From positions 1 to 5,240 of the forward strand of contig JAIMBU010000274.1 in the NCBI GenBank assembly GCA_023511325.1: a stretch of 5,240 nucleotides of DNA, written 5' to 3'. Under the pieces are notes generated by a model. The model had not been told where the DNA came from. It was given only the letters and a program-made list of their open reading frames with translations, and did not search any database. Source of the stretch: Gorillibacterium sp. Its GTDB lineage: Bacteria; Bacillota; Bacilli; Paenibacillales; NBRC-103111. This document shows positions 1 to 5,240 of the stretch, in pieces (the stretch's first letter is position 1; every line of letters starts with the position of its first letter). Made by a program: the position numbers and the translations under genes.

Positions 1-651
1 GTATTTACCAATCTGCTGCTTGCGGATGAAATCAACCGGACACCCCCCAAAACCCAGTCTGCACTCCTCGAAGCAATGGAGGAGCGGCAGGTGACGATCC
101 AAGGTGAGACGTATCCGCTACCCGATCCGTTCTTTGTCGTGGCAACGCAGAATCCAGTGGAATATGAGGGAACCTATCCACTACCAGAAGCCCAGCTTGA
201 TCGTTTCCTATTCAAGCTGACGGTGCTTTATCCATCGCTTCCGGCTGAACTGGAAATTCTCAAGAGTCATGTTCCTTTCTTTGCCCAGAAGCAGGGGCCG
301 GTAATCCCGGCTTTGACGCTCGCCAGGCTGAAGGAGCTGCGGGAAAATCTACGTCAGGTCGTGGTGCAAGATGCACTTGTCGAGTATGTGGCTACGTTGA
401 TTCGCAAGACGCGTGAGGATAAACGCCTCGTATTGGGTGCAAGCCCAAGGGCAGGGATCGCCATCATGATGGCGAGTCGTGCCTGGGCACTGATGGACGG
501 GCGCGACTTTGTGACACCAGACGATATCAAGACGGTGACTATTCCGGCGCTGCGGCACCGACTGCTGCTGACGCCGCAGGCTGAATTGGAGGGAGAAACC
601 GGTGACCACTACATCCAGGAAACGCTGGCGACGGTTCCGGTCCCTCGCTAA
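1..651 (+). CDS. MoxR-family AAA+ ATPase (5' truncated by window edge)
   Basis: The reading frame is open from base 1, so the methionine codon at 76 is internal and the true start lies left of the window. About 216 residues are visible, roughly the C-terminal two thirds of a protein that is usually about 310-330 residues. Walker B is seen as LLLADEINR (13-39), followed by the family hallmark [19 protein letters not shown]. Sensor 1 lies in ATQNP (142-156), the arginine-finger segment is LDRFLFK (199-219), and sensor 2 is in LGASPRAG (433-456). Walker A must be upstream and is not visible. MoxR ATPases are cytosolic chaperone-like AAA+ proteins that usually act with vWA-domain partners. The next gene encodes such a partner and overlaps this one by 50 nt, so translational coupling and a joint function are likely. 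The family assignment is certain; the client protein is unknown. Confidence 0.96.
   Translation, partial: VFTNLLLADEINRTPPKTQSALLEAMEERQVTIQGETYPLPDPFFVVATQNPVEYEGTYPLPEAQLDRFLFKLTVLYPSLPAELEILKSHVPFFAQKQGPVIPALTLARLKELRENLRQVVVQDALVEYVATLIRKTREDKRLVLGASPRAGIAIMMASRAWALMDGRDFVTPDDIKTVTIPALRHRLLLTPQAELEGETGDHYIQETLATVPVPR
588..604 (+). promoter_or_regulatory. Shine-Dalgarno and GTG start of the DUF58 gene
   Basis: GGAGGG at 588-593 lies 8 nt before GTG at 602, ideal spacing, and the whole site sits inside the end of the MoxR gene. This favours the GTG start over the first in-frame ATG at 668, which has no comparable ribosome site. The arrangement is typical of translational coupling. Confidence 0.8.
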
Positions 652-1975
652 TGCTGTAGAGCGGCGAATGATTGTTCCGACCACTCGCATGGCTTGGATA
701 ACGAGTGGAGCGGCCATCCTCATCGCGATCGGATTCATCGCTGGAGTAGGACTGGGTATGCTGCTGTTGGTCAATGCTGTGCTACTTGGGCTGAGTATCC
801 TCGATGTAGCATTGCTTCCTAGACGACGGAGTCTTACCTTTAGCCGCAGTCTGCCGGACAAAGCGGATAAAGGTGAACGATTCCAGATCCGGGTTCGCGC
901 AGAAGCAGCCCGATCAGTCCACCTGAAGCTTGAGTTGGCCGATGATCTGCCAGGAAGCTTCGCCGCTCCCCAAGAGAAACAGGAAATCGCTTGGCGTGGC
1001 CGGACAGGGGAGCTTGCCTACACAACAGCGGGGAGTGAACGCGGGGAATACAGCTTCGACTTTCTCTGTCTCCGCTTTCGCGGCTCGCTTGGCCTTTGGG
1101 CCAAGCTGGTACGCATCGAAACCGAGCAGACGATACGGATTTATCCTGATCTATCTGCCGTACGTGGTGTGCTTGGTTCGATGCAGAATCATCTGACCCT
1201 TGAGGGAAAGCGAATCTACCGCAAGCAAACCTCTGGTTCCGAGTTTCACGCGATTCGCGAATATGTCACGGATGATGATCCCCGCCAGATCAATTGGCGG
1301 GCTGCCGCACGAACCGGCACCTTGATGACCAATGTGTTTCGGCCAGAGCGGGGTAAGATTGTGATCATTATGTTGGATTGTGGTCGGATGATGGGGATTG
1401 AGCTGGATGGGCGGAATAAGCTTGATGTCGCACTAGAAGCAGCTTTGGTTTTGGCCGCAGTTGCTTTGAAGCAGGGGGATAAAGTCGGATTTCTGGCTTA
1501 CTCCAGCGAGATTAAGGTGTACGTACCTCCCGGAGCAGGTCTTCGTCATCTGTCCGCAATCACGGATGCGGTCTATAATCTTTCCCATGACTTTGTTGAG
1601 GCTAGCTGTGTTCATGCCTTAGAATACCTGATGCGTGTACAGAGAAAACGGAGCTTGATTGTACTCTTTACCGATATCAACCCCTATATGCAGGAAGCAG
1701 GGCTGTTGCCGCTGCTCACACGTCTGAAGAAGCAGCATTATCTGCTCTTCCTTGGCTTAAGAGATGAGGTCCTACACCGTTATACGCTGATTGGATCGAA
1801 AAGCGGTCGCGATGCCTATATCAAAAGCTTAGCGCACAAGTTCATGCTCGATCGCCAAGCCTACACGGCAGAGATGGCCCGTAGCGGCATAGCAGTGATT
1901 GACGTTCCTGTCGGGCAGTTGGCCTGGATTGCGGTCAACCGCTACTTGGATGTGAAGGCGAACGATGTGCTCTAA
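602..1975 (+). CDS. DUF58 domain protein with vWA-like fold
   Basis: This is a 457-residue protein with a GTG start, within the usual DUF58 length of about 400-450. The N-terminus is basic (residues 5-22). Two closely spaced hydrophobic helices follow at about residues 31-48 and 51-72, anchoring the protein in the membrane. Residues 75-200 look like a beta-rich domain. The DUF58 signature is clear at residues 219-232 ([14 protein letters not shown]), followed by [15 protein letters not shown] vWA-like core then starts with strand VIIMLD (254-259). The MIDAS position reads D259-C-G-R-M rather than D-x-S-x-S, so classical metal binding is doubtful; this looks like a common DUF58 variant. A second core strand carries LIVLFTD (352-358). 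The gene overlaps the upstream MoxR gene, its expected ATPase partner. The C-terminal end overlaps the convergent SpoIIM-family gene by 41 nt. Family is confident; biological role is unknown. Confidence 0.94.
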   Translation: MTTTSRKRWRRFRSLANAVERRMIVPTTRMAWITSGAAILIAIGFIAGVGLGMLLLVNAVLLGLSILDVALLPRRRSLTFSRSLPDKADKGERFQIRVRAEAARSVHLKLELADDLPGSFAAPQEKQEIAWRGRTGELAYTTAGSERGEYSFDFLCLRFRGSLGLWAKLVRIETEQTIRIYPDLSAVRGVLGSMQNHLTLEGKRIYRKQTSGSEFHAIREYVTDDDPRQINWRAAARTGTLMTNVFRPERGKIVIIMLDCGRMMGIELDGRNKLDVALEAALVLAAVALKQGDKVGFLAYSSEIKVYVPPGAGLRHLSAITDAVYNLSHDFVEASCVHALEYLMRVQRKRSLIVLFTDINPYMQEAGLLPLLTRLKKQHYLLFLGLRDEVLHRYTLIGSKSGRDAYIKSLAHKFMLDRQAYTAEMARSGIAVIDVPVGQLAWIAVNRYLDVKANDVL

Positions 1976-2999
1976 TCAGCTTGGAGGCGGAGTGTGGCTC
2001 GAATGCCCCGCCTGCTCCATTCTCGTTTATACCGTTCAAACGATTGTACCGCCGCTGATTCATTCGCCCATAGGCCACATAAAGGGCCAGTGCCACTAGA
2101 GTCGTAGCCGCGGCAATATATTTGGCATAAAGCGGCAAAGCCGAAGGAGTCAGATAACCTTCAATGATACCAGCGATCACGAACAAGGGAATCGTTCCAA
2201 CAACGAGTAGGGCAGATTCTTTAACAGAACGGAGAAACCTATATTTACGCGTATACCTTCCGGGACTAATCATCCGGTAGCCCATATACAACCCGGCACC
2301 ACCAGCAATGAAGATAGCCGAGAGCTCGATAATCCCATGGGGCAGGATATAGGCCCAGAAGACATAACTCTTGCCGGCATGCCAGAATACGGCGGCTAGT
2401 GCACCAACCAGGACACCATTATAAATCAATACATAAAGGGTGAGTAGACCGAAGGTGATCCCTCCTGCAAATGCGAGAATCGCCACTTTGATATTATTCG
2501 TCATGATGGTGGTCGAGGTGACTGCGCTTTGTAGCTCCTGATGAGTCTGCCCCAACTGGCCGGGATCGATGTTATCCGTGATCGAGGCGGGCAAGAGTGC
2601 ATACTGGTTGAGCGGATTATCCCAAACGGCAATAAATCCGGCAAAGGCCCCCAGCAGGAACAGCACAAATGCAAGCAGGATCGGCCGCCAGCGTTCGACT
2701 AGATAACCGATAAACCTCCGTTTAAAGAAATCACTCAGTTGCTGGGAGCCTTTCCACTGCTCTGCATGGAGCACATGATGCGCCCGGGAAACGAGTTGAT
2801 TGAGGAACTGACCGATCTCATCCTGTGGATAATAGGTTTGGGCATAGGCCAAATGAGCGGAAGCTGCTTTGTACAACAGGATCAGGCGGTCAATGTCGAC
2901 GGCTTCAAGGGTTCGTTTATGTTGTTCAAAGCGATTGAGCAGCTGTTCAAGCTCAGACCAGACTAATTTATTACTGCGAATATAATGTTGAATGTGCAT
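1935..2999 (-). CDS. SpoIIM/DUF95-family polytopic membrane protein
   Basis: The protein is 354 residues from the preferred start at 2999. An in-frame ATG at 3020 would add seven residues (MKETYPP) but has no ribosome site. The start at 2999 gives MHIQHYIRSNKLVWSELEQL, the usual family N-terminus. A soluble helical part of about 100 residues comes first. Hydrophobic segments follow at about 105-127, 170-189, 190-207, 212-241, 261-280 and 291-311 (numbered from the 2999 start). Conserved family motifs are NNIKVAILAFAGGITFG and LPHGIIELSAIFIAGGAGL. Family members outside the sporulation locus are common beside RDD, DUF58 and MoxR genes. The name therefore should not be read as proof of the SpoIIDMP engulfment role, since no spoIID or spoIIP is seen here. 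The hydrophilic tail ([19 protein letters not shown]...) is partly encoded antisense to the DUF58 gene end. The gene is divergent from the RDD gene and convergent with DUF58. Confidence 0.92.
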   Translation of the reverse strand: MHIQHYIRSNKLVWSELEQLLNRFEQHKRTLEAVDIDRLILLYKAASAHLAYAQTYYPQDEIGQFLNQLVSRAHHVLHAEQWKGSQQLSDFFKRRFIGYLVERWRPILLAFVLFLLGAFAGFIAVWDNPLNQYALLPASITDNIDPGQLGQTHQELQSAVTSTTIMTNNIKVAILAFAGGITFGLLTLYVLIYNGVLVGALAAVFWHAGKSYVFWAYILPHGIIELSAIFIAGGAGLYMGYRMISPGRYTRKYRFLRSVKESALLVVGTIPLFVIAGIIEGYLTPSALPLYAKYIAAATTLVALALYVAYGRMNQRRYNRLNGINENGAGGAFEPHSASKLIRAHRSPSHPSSG

Positions 3000-3019
3000 A
3001 GGAGGATAAGTCTCCTTCA
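2997..3019 (-). promoter_or_regulatory. Ribosome site and start of the SpoIIM-family gene, with small hairpin
   Basis: Read on the minus strand, AAGGAG precedes the ATG at 2999 by about 12 nt, slightly long. It is followed by ACTTATC and then CTCCT directly before the ATG. AGGAG and CTCCT are perfectly complementary, so the Shine-Dalgarno can pair with the bases just before the start codon in a 5-bp stem with a 7-nt loop. The hairpin is visible in the sequence; any effect on translation is inference. Confidence 0.45.
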
Positions 3020-3042
3020 TTTTTGGACTCTATCCGAATCGT

Positions 3043-3055
3043 ACCATAAAATGGT
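3043..3055. promoter_or_regulatory. 13-bp palindrome between divergent genes (possible operator)
   Basis: ACCAT-AAA-ATGGT is a perfect inverted repeat of 5 bp arms with a 3-bp spacer. It lies in the only gap (3000-3073) between the divergent SpoIIM-family and RDD genes, where both promoters should sit. A weak plus-strand promoter (TTGGAC at 3023-3028, CATAAA at 3045-3050, 16-bp spacing) would overlap it. The symmetry is seen; regulator binding is inferred and could be chance. Confidence 0.35.
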
Positions 3056-3060
3056 CAGAA

Positions 3061-3076
3061 AGGAGAGATTTGAATG
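3061..3076 (+). promoter_or_regulatory. Shine-Dalgarno and ATG of the RDD gene
   Basis: AGGAGA at 3061-3066 ends 7 nt before the ATG at 3074, a canonical ribosome site that fixes this start. Confidence 0.8.
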
Positions 3077-3871
3077 AATCATTTGTATAATCGTGAAGCG
3101 GAGATTGTAACACCGGAGCAAGTCAGATTAAGCTTTCGCACTGCTGGATTGGGCAGACGAGCAACAGCGCTGATCCTTGACAATCTTATTCTCCTGGCAA
3201 TATTCGCTGGAGTGAGCCTAGCTATTGGATTGGTGATGCTAGTACTAGGCCGTGATGTGCCAGATACCATTAATCAGTACGTTATCGCTTTCTTGATTGT
3301 CCTCTCTGTTTTGCTGATCGGTGGCTATTATATCTTGATGGAGTATTATCGAGGAGGCCAGACGTTCGGCAAGAAATGGATGGGGCTGCGGGTTGTTCAG
3401 GAGAGTGGTCAGCCGCTTACACTGCTAGCTGCCATCATTCGTAACTTTTTCCGGCTCATCGACTTTCTACCCTCTTTTTATTTTCTGGGAGCTTTCTGGA
3501 TGTTTTTTCATCCCTTGGATAAGCGGTTGGGAGATCTTGCGGCAGGAACCTTGGTGATCTGCGATATGCAGCATGAACGTAACAGCAGTCGCAAACGAAT
3601 CCAGAAATGGATGAAGAAGGCGAAAATCCAAGAGAATCTTGCTTTGAACCTATCTGATCAGGCCAGAGAAAAAATCACCCGTGAGGATTGGCAGCTACTA
3701 TCTACGTTCGTCGAGCGGATACCGTCCTTAGAGGACCATAAACGTTACATGCTGGGACAAGAAATTGCTAATAGACTGGGGCAGAAGCTGGAGATCACGC
3801 CCAAGGGGGCTACGGCAGAGCAGTTCCTGGTTGAGCTCTATATTCTTCTGAGTAAGGAATGGGCGTTGTAA
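3074..3871 (+). CDS. RDD-family membrane protein
   Basis: This is a 265-residue protein. The RDD domain covers residues 20-165. It opens with GLGRRATALILDNLI, where R29 and D36 match the R-x-x-A-x-x-x-D pattern in the first membrane helix (about 30-57). A second helix lies at about 68-90. Next comes the conserved loop GGQTFGKKWMGLRVV (94-108). A further hydrophobic stretch (117-145) ends in FFHPLDKRLGDLAAGTLVI (144-162), which holds the family's final conserved Asp. Residues 166-265 form a charged, probably helical cytosolic tail that is not part of the core domain. Some RDD proteins have been linked to Na+/H+ or compatible-solute transport, but transport cannot be assigned here. The gene diverges from the SpoIIM-family gene, and the co-location suggests they belong to one membrane module with MoxR and DUF58. 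A terminator follows 40 nt after the stop. Confidence 0.93.
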   Translation: MNHLYNREAEIVTPEQVRLSFRTAGLGRRATALILDNLILLAIFAGVSLAIGLVMLVLGRDVPDTINQYVIAFLIVLSVLLIGGYYILMEYYRGGQTFGKKWMGLRVVQESGQPLTLLAAIIRNFFRLIDFLPSFYFLGAFWMFFHPLDKRLGDLAAGTLVICDMQHERNSSRKRIQKWMKKAKIQENLALNLSDQAREKITREDWQLLSTFVERIPSLEDHKRYMLGQEIANRLGQKLEITPKGATAEQFLVELYILLSKEWAL

Positions 3872-3911
3872 TTAAGATTGATTTTGCCAAAACAATGATC
3901 AGATCAGATAG

Positions 3912-3951
3912 AAAAGGCAGGCCGAGGAGATTACCCTAGGTCTGCCTTTTT
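3912..3951 (+). terminator. Rho-independent terminator of the RDD gene
   Basis: The left arm 3912-3927 (AAAAGGCAGGCCGAGG) pairs with 3935-3950 (CCTAGGTCTGCCTTTT) across a 7-nt loop. The 16-position stem contains one G-U pair and one mismatch, and T5 lies at 3947-3951. The A-run on the left arm means the structure also has a T-run when read on the minus strand. It could therefore work in both directions. Confidence 0.88.
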
Positions 3952-4000
3952 GTAATGTAATTGTGACTCAAATTTGTAATGTAATCGTGGCTTAATCAAA
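3950..4000. repeat. Tandem pair of direct repeats, 24-bp spacing
   Basis: TTGTAATGTAAT at 3950-3961 is repeated exactly at 3974-3985. The similarity continues into TGTGACTCAAA and CGTGGCTTAATCAAA respectively. The first copy begins in the T-run of the terminator. Function is unknown; it could be the edge of a decayed element. Confidence 0.6.
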
Positions 4001-4045
4001 AATGGTGCATGATGAAAGAGCGTTTGCTTTTCAGGCGCAGTGGTT

Positions 4046-4236
4046 ACTGTAACGGAACTGAGCGATCTTATTTGCCTGGAAATGGACGTATTTCTACTAT
4101 AACGGACCTGAGTGATCTTATCTGTGCTGGATAGACAGAGGACAAGGGTGATTTTGTAAAATAGCGTCTCCTGGTTCCGTTACGGGAGGCAAGCCGCTGA
4201 TTTTGCCAGCATAAGGTCTCTCGTGTCCGTTAGAGT
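4046..4236. repeat. Four-copy interspersed 22-nt repeat array (two forward, two inverted)
   Basis: Forward copies lie at 4050-4071 and 4100-4121, inverted copies at 4161-4182 and 4211-4232. Read in the same sense, all four share TAACGGA at positions 1-7, G at 13, GA at 15-16 and TAT at 20-22; most others read GAG at 11-13 and CTTAT at the end. Three copies are also preceded by TACT plus one base. The spacing between neighbours of the same orientation is exactly 50 bp in both pairs. The outer copies can pair with 17 Watson-Crick pairs, 2 G-U pairs and 3 mismatches; the inner copies pair with 14, 4 and 4. The array therefore forms a long imperfect inverted repeat around a centre near 4141. No transposase is present. 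The motif resembles dispersed intergenic repeats I recall from Paenibacillus genomes, which I cannot verify here. Confidence 0.75.
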
Positions 4237-4263
4237 ACTGCAGCATGCCAATCGTCCATTTGT

Positions 4264-4277
4264 CGCAGCTCGCAGCT
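4264..4277. repeat. CGCAGCT perfect 7-bp tandem duplication
   Basis: Two adjacent copies of CGCAGCT, followed by CGG. It is probably a replication-slippage duplication in noncoding DNA. Confidence 0.4.
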
Positions 4278-4380
4278 CGGAAAAAATCGGCTTACGAGGG
4301 GAACTCATTCTCACACATGACTAGCAAGCGCTGATTTCGGTATTGAGCCGTAATTATTCATTTTTCCGCACACAAGATCC

Positions 4381-5240
4381 CTACATCAACTGGATACAGA
4401 CTGGTTTGGAAATGCTCAGCTCGTGACCGGTCGGATGAAGCTTGCCCGTATCCGCATCGCGGCTAAAGGTGACAACATTATTGGAGTCGCGGTTAGCGAC
4501 CCAGACGAATCGACCATCAGGCGACAAGGCAAAGTTGCGCGGATGTCCACCCAAGGTAGGCGCATGCTCCACAAGCGTGAGCGTTCCCTCTGTGGAATCG
4601 ATGGCATAAACGGCTAGGCTGTCATGTCCACGATTGGAGCCGTAGAGAAATTGTCCGTCAGGGGAGATATGGATGTCGGCACAAGCATTATCCTCCGTGA
4701 AGGATGCTGGCAGGGTGGAGATCGTTTGTCTTTCCGTTAATAGGCCGCTCTCTTCCTCGTAGGAAAACCCGGTGATGGTTGAATTTAACTCGTTAATCAC
4801 ATAGGCAAAAGGCAAGTAAGGGTGGAAAACAAAATGCCGTGGTCCTGAGCCAAGCGCGAGCTTAATCTCGCTACGAGCCACAAGTTTGTCCGCGACTGTA
4901 TCCAATTGATAGCTGATGATTTTGTCCAGCCCCAGATCACAGACAATGGCAAAGCGATTATTAGCATCGAAGGTGGCGGAATGACACCGAGCTTGGTTTT
5001 GCGCTGGATGGGGGCTTGAGCCAACGTGCTGCTGACCATCTTTTATTTCTCCTAAGCGTCCGTCAACGTGCAGATTTCCGTCTGACTTCCCTAAAGGCCC
5101 ATCAACGTGCTGATTTCCGTCTGACTTCCCCAAATGCCCACCAACGTGCTGATTTCCGTCTGACTTCCCTAAGCGTCCATCAACATGCTGATTTCCTTCT
5201 GCCATTTTCCCTAAAGGCCCATCAACGTTCTGATGAATGT
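4381..5240 (-). CDS. Lactonase-family beta-propeller (6-phosphogluconolactonase type), 5' end outside window
   Basis: The frame is open from the right window edge to TAG at 4381-4383, giving about 286 residues of a protein usually near 350 plus repeats. The ATG at 5205 has no Shine-Dalgarno and lies inside a repeat unit (the frame above it reads IHQNVDGPLGK), so it is not the start. Numbering from that Met, the family features are CHSATFDANNRF (74-85), CDLGLDKIISYQLD (89-102) and GPRHFVFHP (121-129). These are followed by NELNSTI (138-144), ADIHISPDGQFLYGSNRGHDSLAVY (176-200) and HPRNFALSPDGRFVWVANRDSNNVVTFSRD (221-250), and the protein ends in the usual KPVCIQL. H75, R123 and E139 have the same 48 and 16 residue spacings as the H148, R196 and E212 that I recall as active-site candidates in fungal carboxymuconate cyclase, so the site looks intact. 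Known relatives hydrolyse 6-phosphogluconolactone in the pentose phosphate pathway; the substrate here is inferred. The loop before the CHS blade is expanded by tandem repeats. Confidence 0.9.
   Translation of the reverse strand, partial: IHQNVDGPLGKMAEGNQHVDGRLGKSDGNQHVGGHLGKSDGNQHVDGPLGKSDGNLHVDGRLGEIKDGQQHVGSSPHPAQNQARCHSATFDANNRFAIVCDLGLDKIISYQLDTVADKLVARSEIKLALGSGPRHFVFHPYLPFAYVINELNSTITGFSYEEESGLLTERQTISTLPASFTEDNACADIHISPDGQFLYGSNRGHDSLAVYAIDSTEGTLTLVEHAPTLGGHPRNFALSPDGRFVWVANRDSNNVVTFSRDADTGKLHPTGHELSISKPVCIQLM
5052..5240 (-). repeat. In-frame 39-bp minisatellite inside the lactonase gene
   Basis: The units are 5052-5090, 5091-5129 and 5130-5168 (39 bp each), 5169-5210 (42 bp), and a partial, diverged unit from 5211 to the window edge. 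Each 39-bp unit encodes 13 residues of the type SDGNQHVDGRLGK. The 42-bp unit reads MAEGNQHVDGRLGK and keeps frame with one extra codon. The terminal degenerate unit, DGRLGEIKDGQQHVGSS, resembles the single-copy DG-x-LG...QH-x-GSS loop of ordinary family members and is probably the ancestral segment. Copy number beyond the edge is not visible. Confidence 0.9.

Larger units (their letters stand above)
3872..4380. other. Intergenic region of about 509 bp without a recognisable gene
   Basis: No open frame here combines a ribosome site with family-like sequence. The region holds the RDD terminator (3912-3951), a direct repeat pair (3950-4000) and a four-copy repeat array (4046-4236). It also holds a short CGCAGCT tandem duplication (4264-4277) and an AT-rich stretch up to the lactonase stop. 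No clear rho-independent terminator is seen directly downstream of the lactonase gene on the minus strand. The folded repeat array could serve there, but that is a guess. Confidence 0.7.

Noticed and set aside
668..670. ATG as the start of the DUF58 gene
   Set aside because: The GTG at 602 has GGAGGG at 8-nt spacing; the ATG lacks a comparable site, and the basic N-terminus is consistent with a membrane anchor.
349..861. Minus-strand open frame across the MoxR-DUF58 junction
   Set aside because: It is antisense to two clear family genes, Arg/Ser-rich as shadow frames often are, and has no recognisable domain.
1935..2999. Engulfment protein SpoIIM of the SpoIIDMP complex
   Set aside because: The longer N-terminal soluble region and the RDD/DUF58/MoxR neighbours fit the wider DUF95 family; no spoIID or spoIIP gene is nearby.
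4002..4052. Small ORF of 16 codons starting ATGGTGCATGAT
   Set aside because: No Shine-Dalgarno, no recognisable sequence, and the end runs into the repeat array.
4050..4232. Insertion sequence or complete MITE with target duplications
   Set aside because: There are inverted repeats but no transposase frame, and I see no clear target-site duplication at the outer edges, so it is listed only as a repeat array.
5203..5205. ATG as the start of the lactonase gene
   Set aside because: There is no ribosome site, the frame stays open to the window edge, and the residues above it (VDGPLGK) continue the same repeat. The gene would also lack its first propeller blades.
5052..5240. CRISPR array
   Set aside because: The units are contiguous 39-bp copies without unique spacers, and they translate in frame within a lactonase.

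Overview
The window reads as ordinary chromosomal DNA of a low-to-moderate GC Gram-positive endospore former, most likely in or near Paenibacillus. Three things point there: strong GGAGG-type ribosome sites, the pairing of MoxR/DUF58 genes with a SpoIIM-family membrane protein and an RDD protein, and a degenerate TAACGGA-type intergenic repeat. The genus is inferred from pattern memory, not from a search.

Positions 1-3871 hold a four-gene membrane-associated module. A MoxR-family AAA+ ATPase, cut at its 5' end by the window edge, overlaps by 50 nt a DUF58 protein with a von Willebrand A-like domain. The DUF58 gene has a GTG start and a strong Shine-Dalgarno inside the MoxR gene. On the opposite strand, a SpoIIM/DUF95-family polytopic membrane protein ends tail-to-tail into the DUF58 gene with a 41-nt overlap. 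An RDD-family membrane protein diverges from it across a gap of about 74 bp that holds a perfect 13-bp palindrome. A clear rho-independent terminator (3912-3951) closes the RDD gene. The grouping recurs in Gram-positive genomes, often with DUF4129/DUF4350 genes. Its likely theme is an ATPase plus a vWA-type adaptor acting on membrane partners, but its cellular role is not established.

Positions 3872-4380 (about 509 bp) contain no convincing gene. They hold the terminator, a pair of 24-bp-spaced direct repeats, and an array of four degenerate 22-nt repeats: two forward, then two inverted, each pair spaced exactly 50 bp. The array could fold into a long imperfect hairpin.

Positions 4381-5240, minus strand, encode the C-terminal part of a lactonase-family seven-bladed beta-propeller (6-phosphogluconolactonase type). 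The gene runs off the right edge. It contains an in-frame 39-bp minisatellite of four full units plus a partial one, which expands the loop just before the blade carrying the conserved CHS histidine. This propeller-loop expansion and the intergenic repeat array are the most unusual things in the window.
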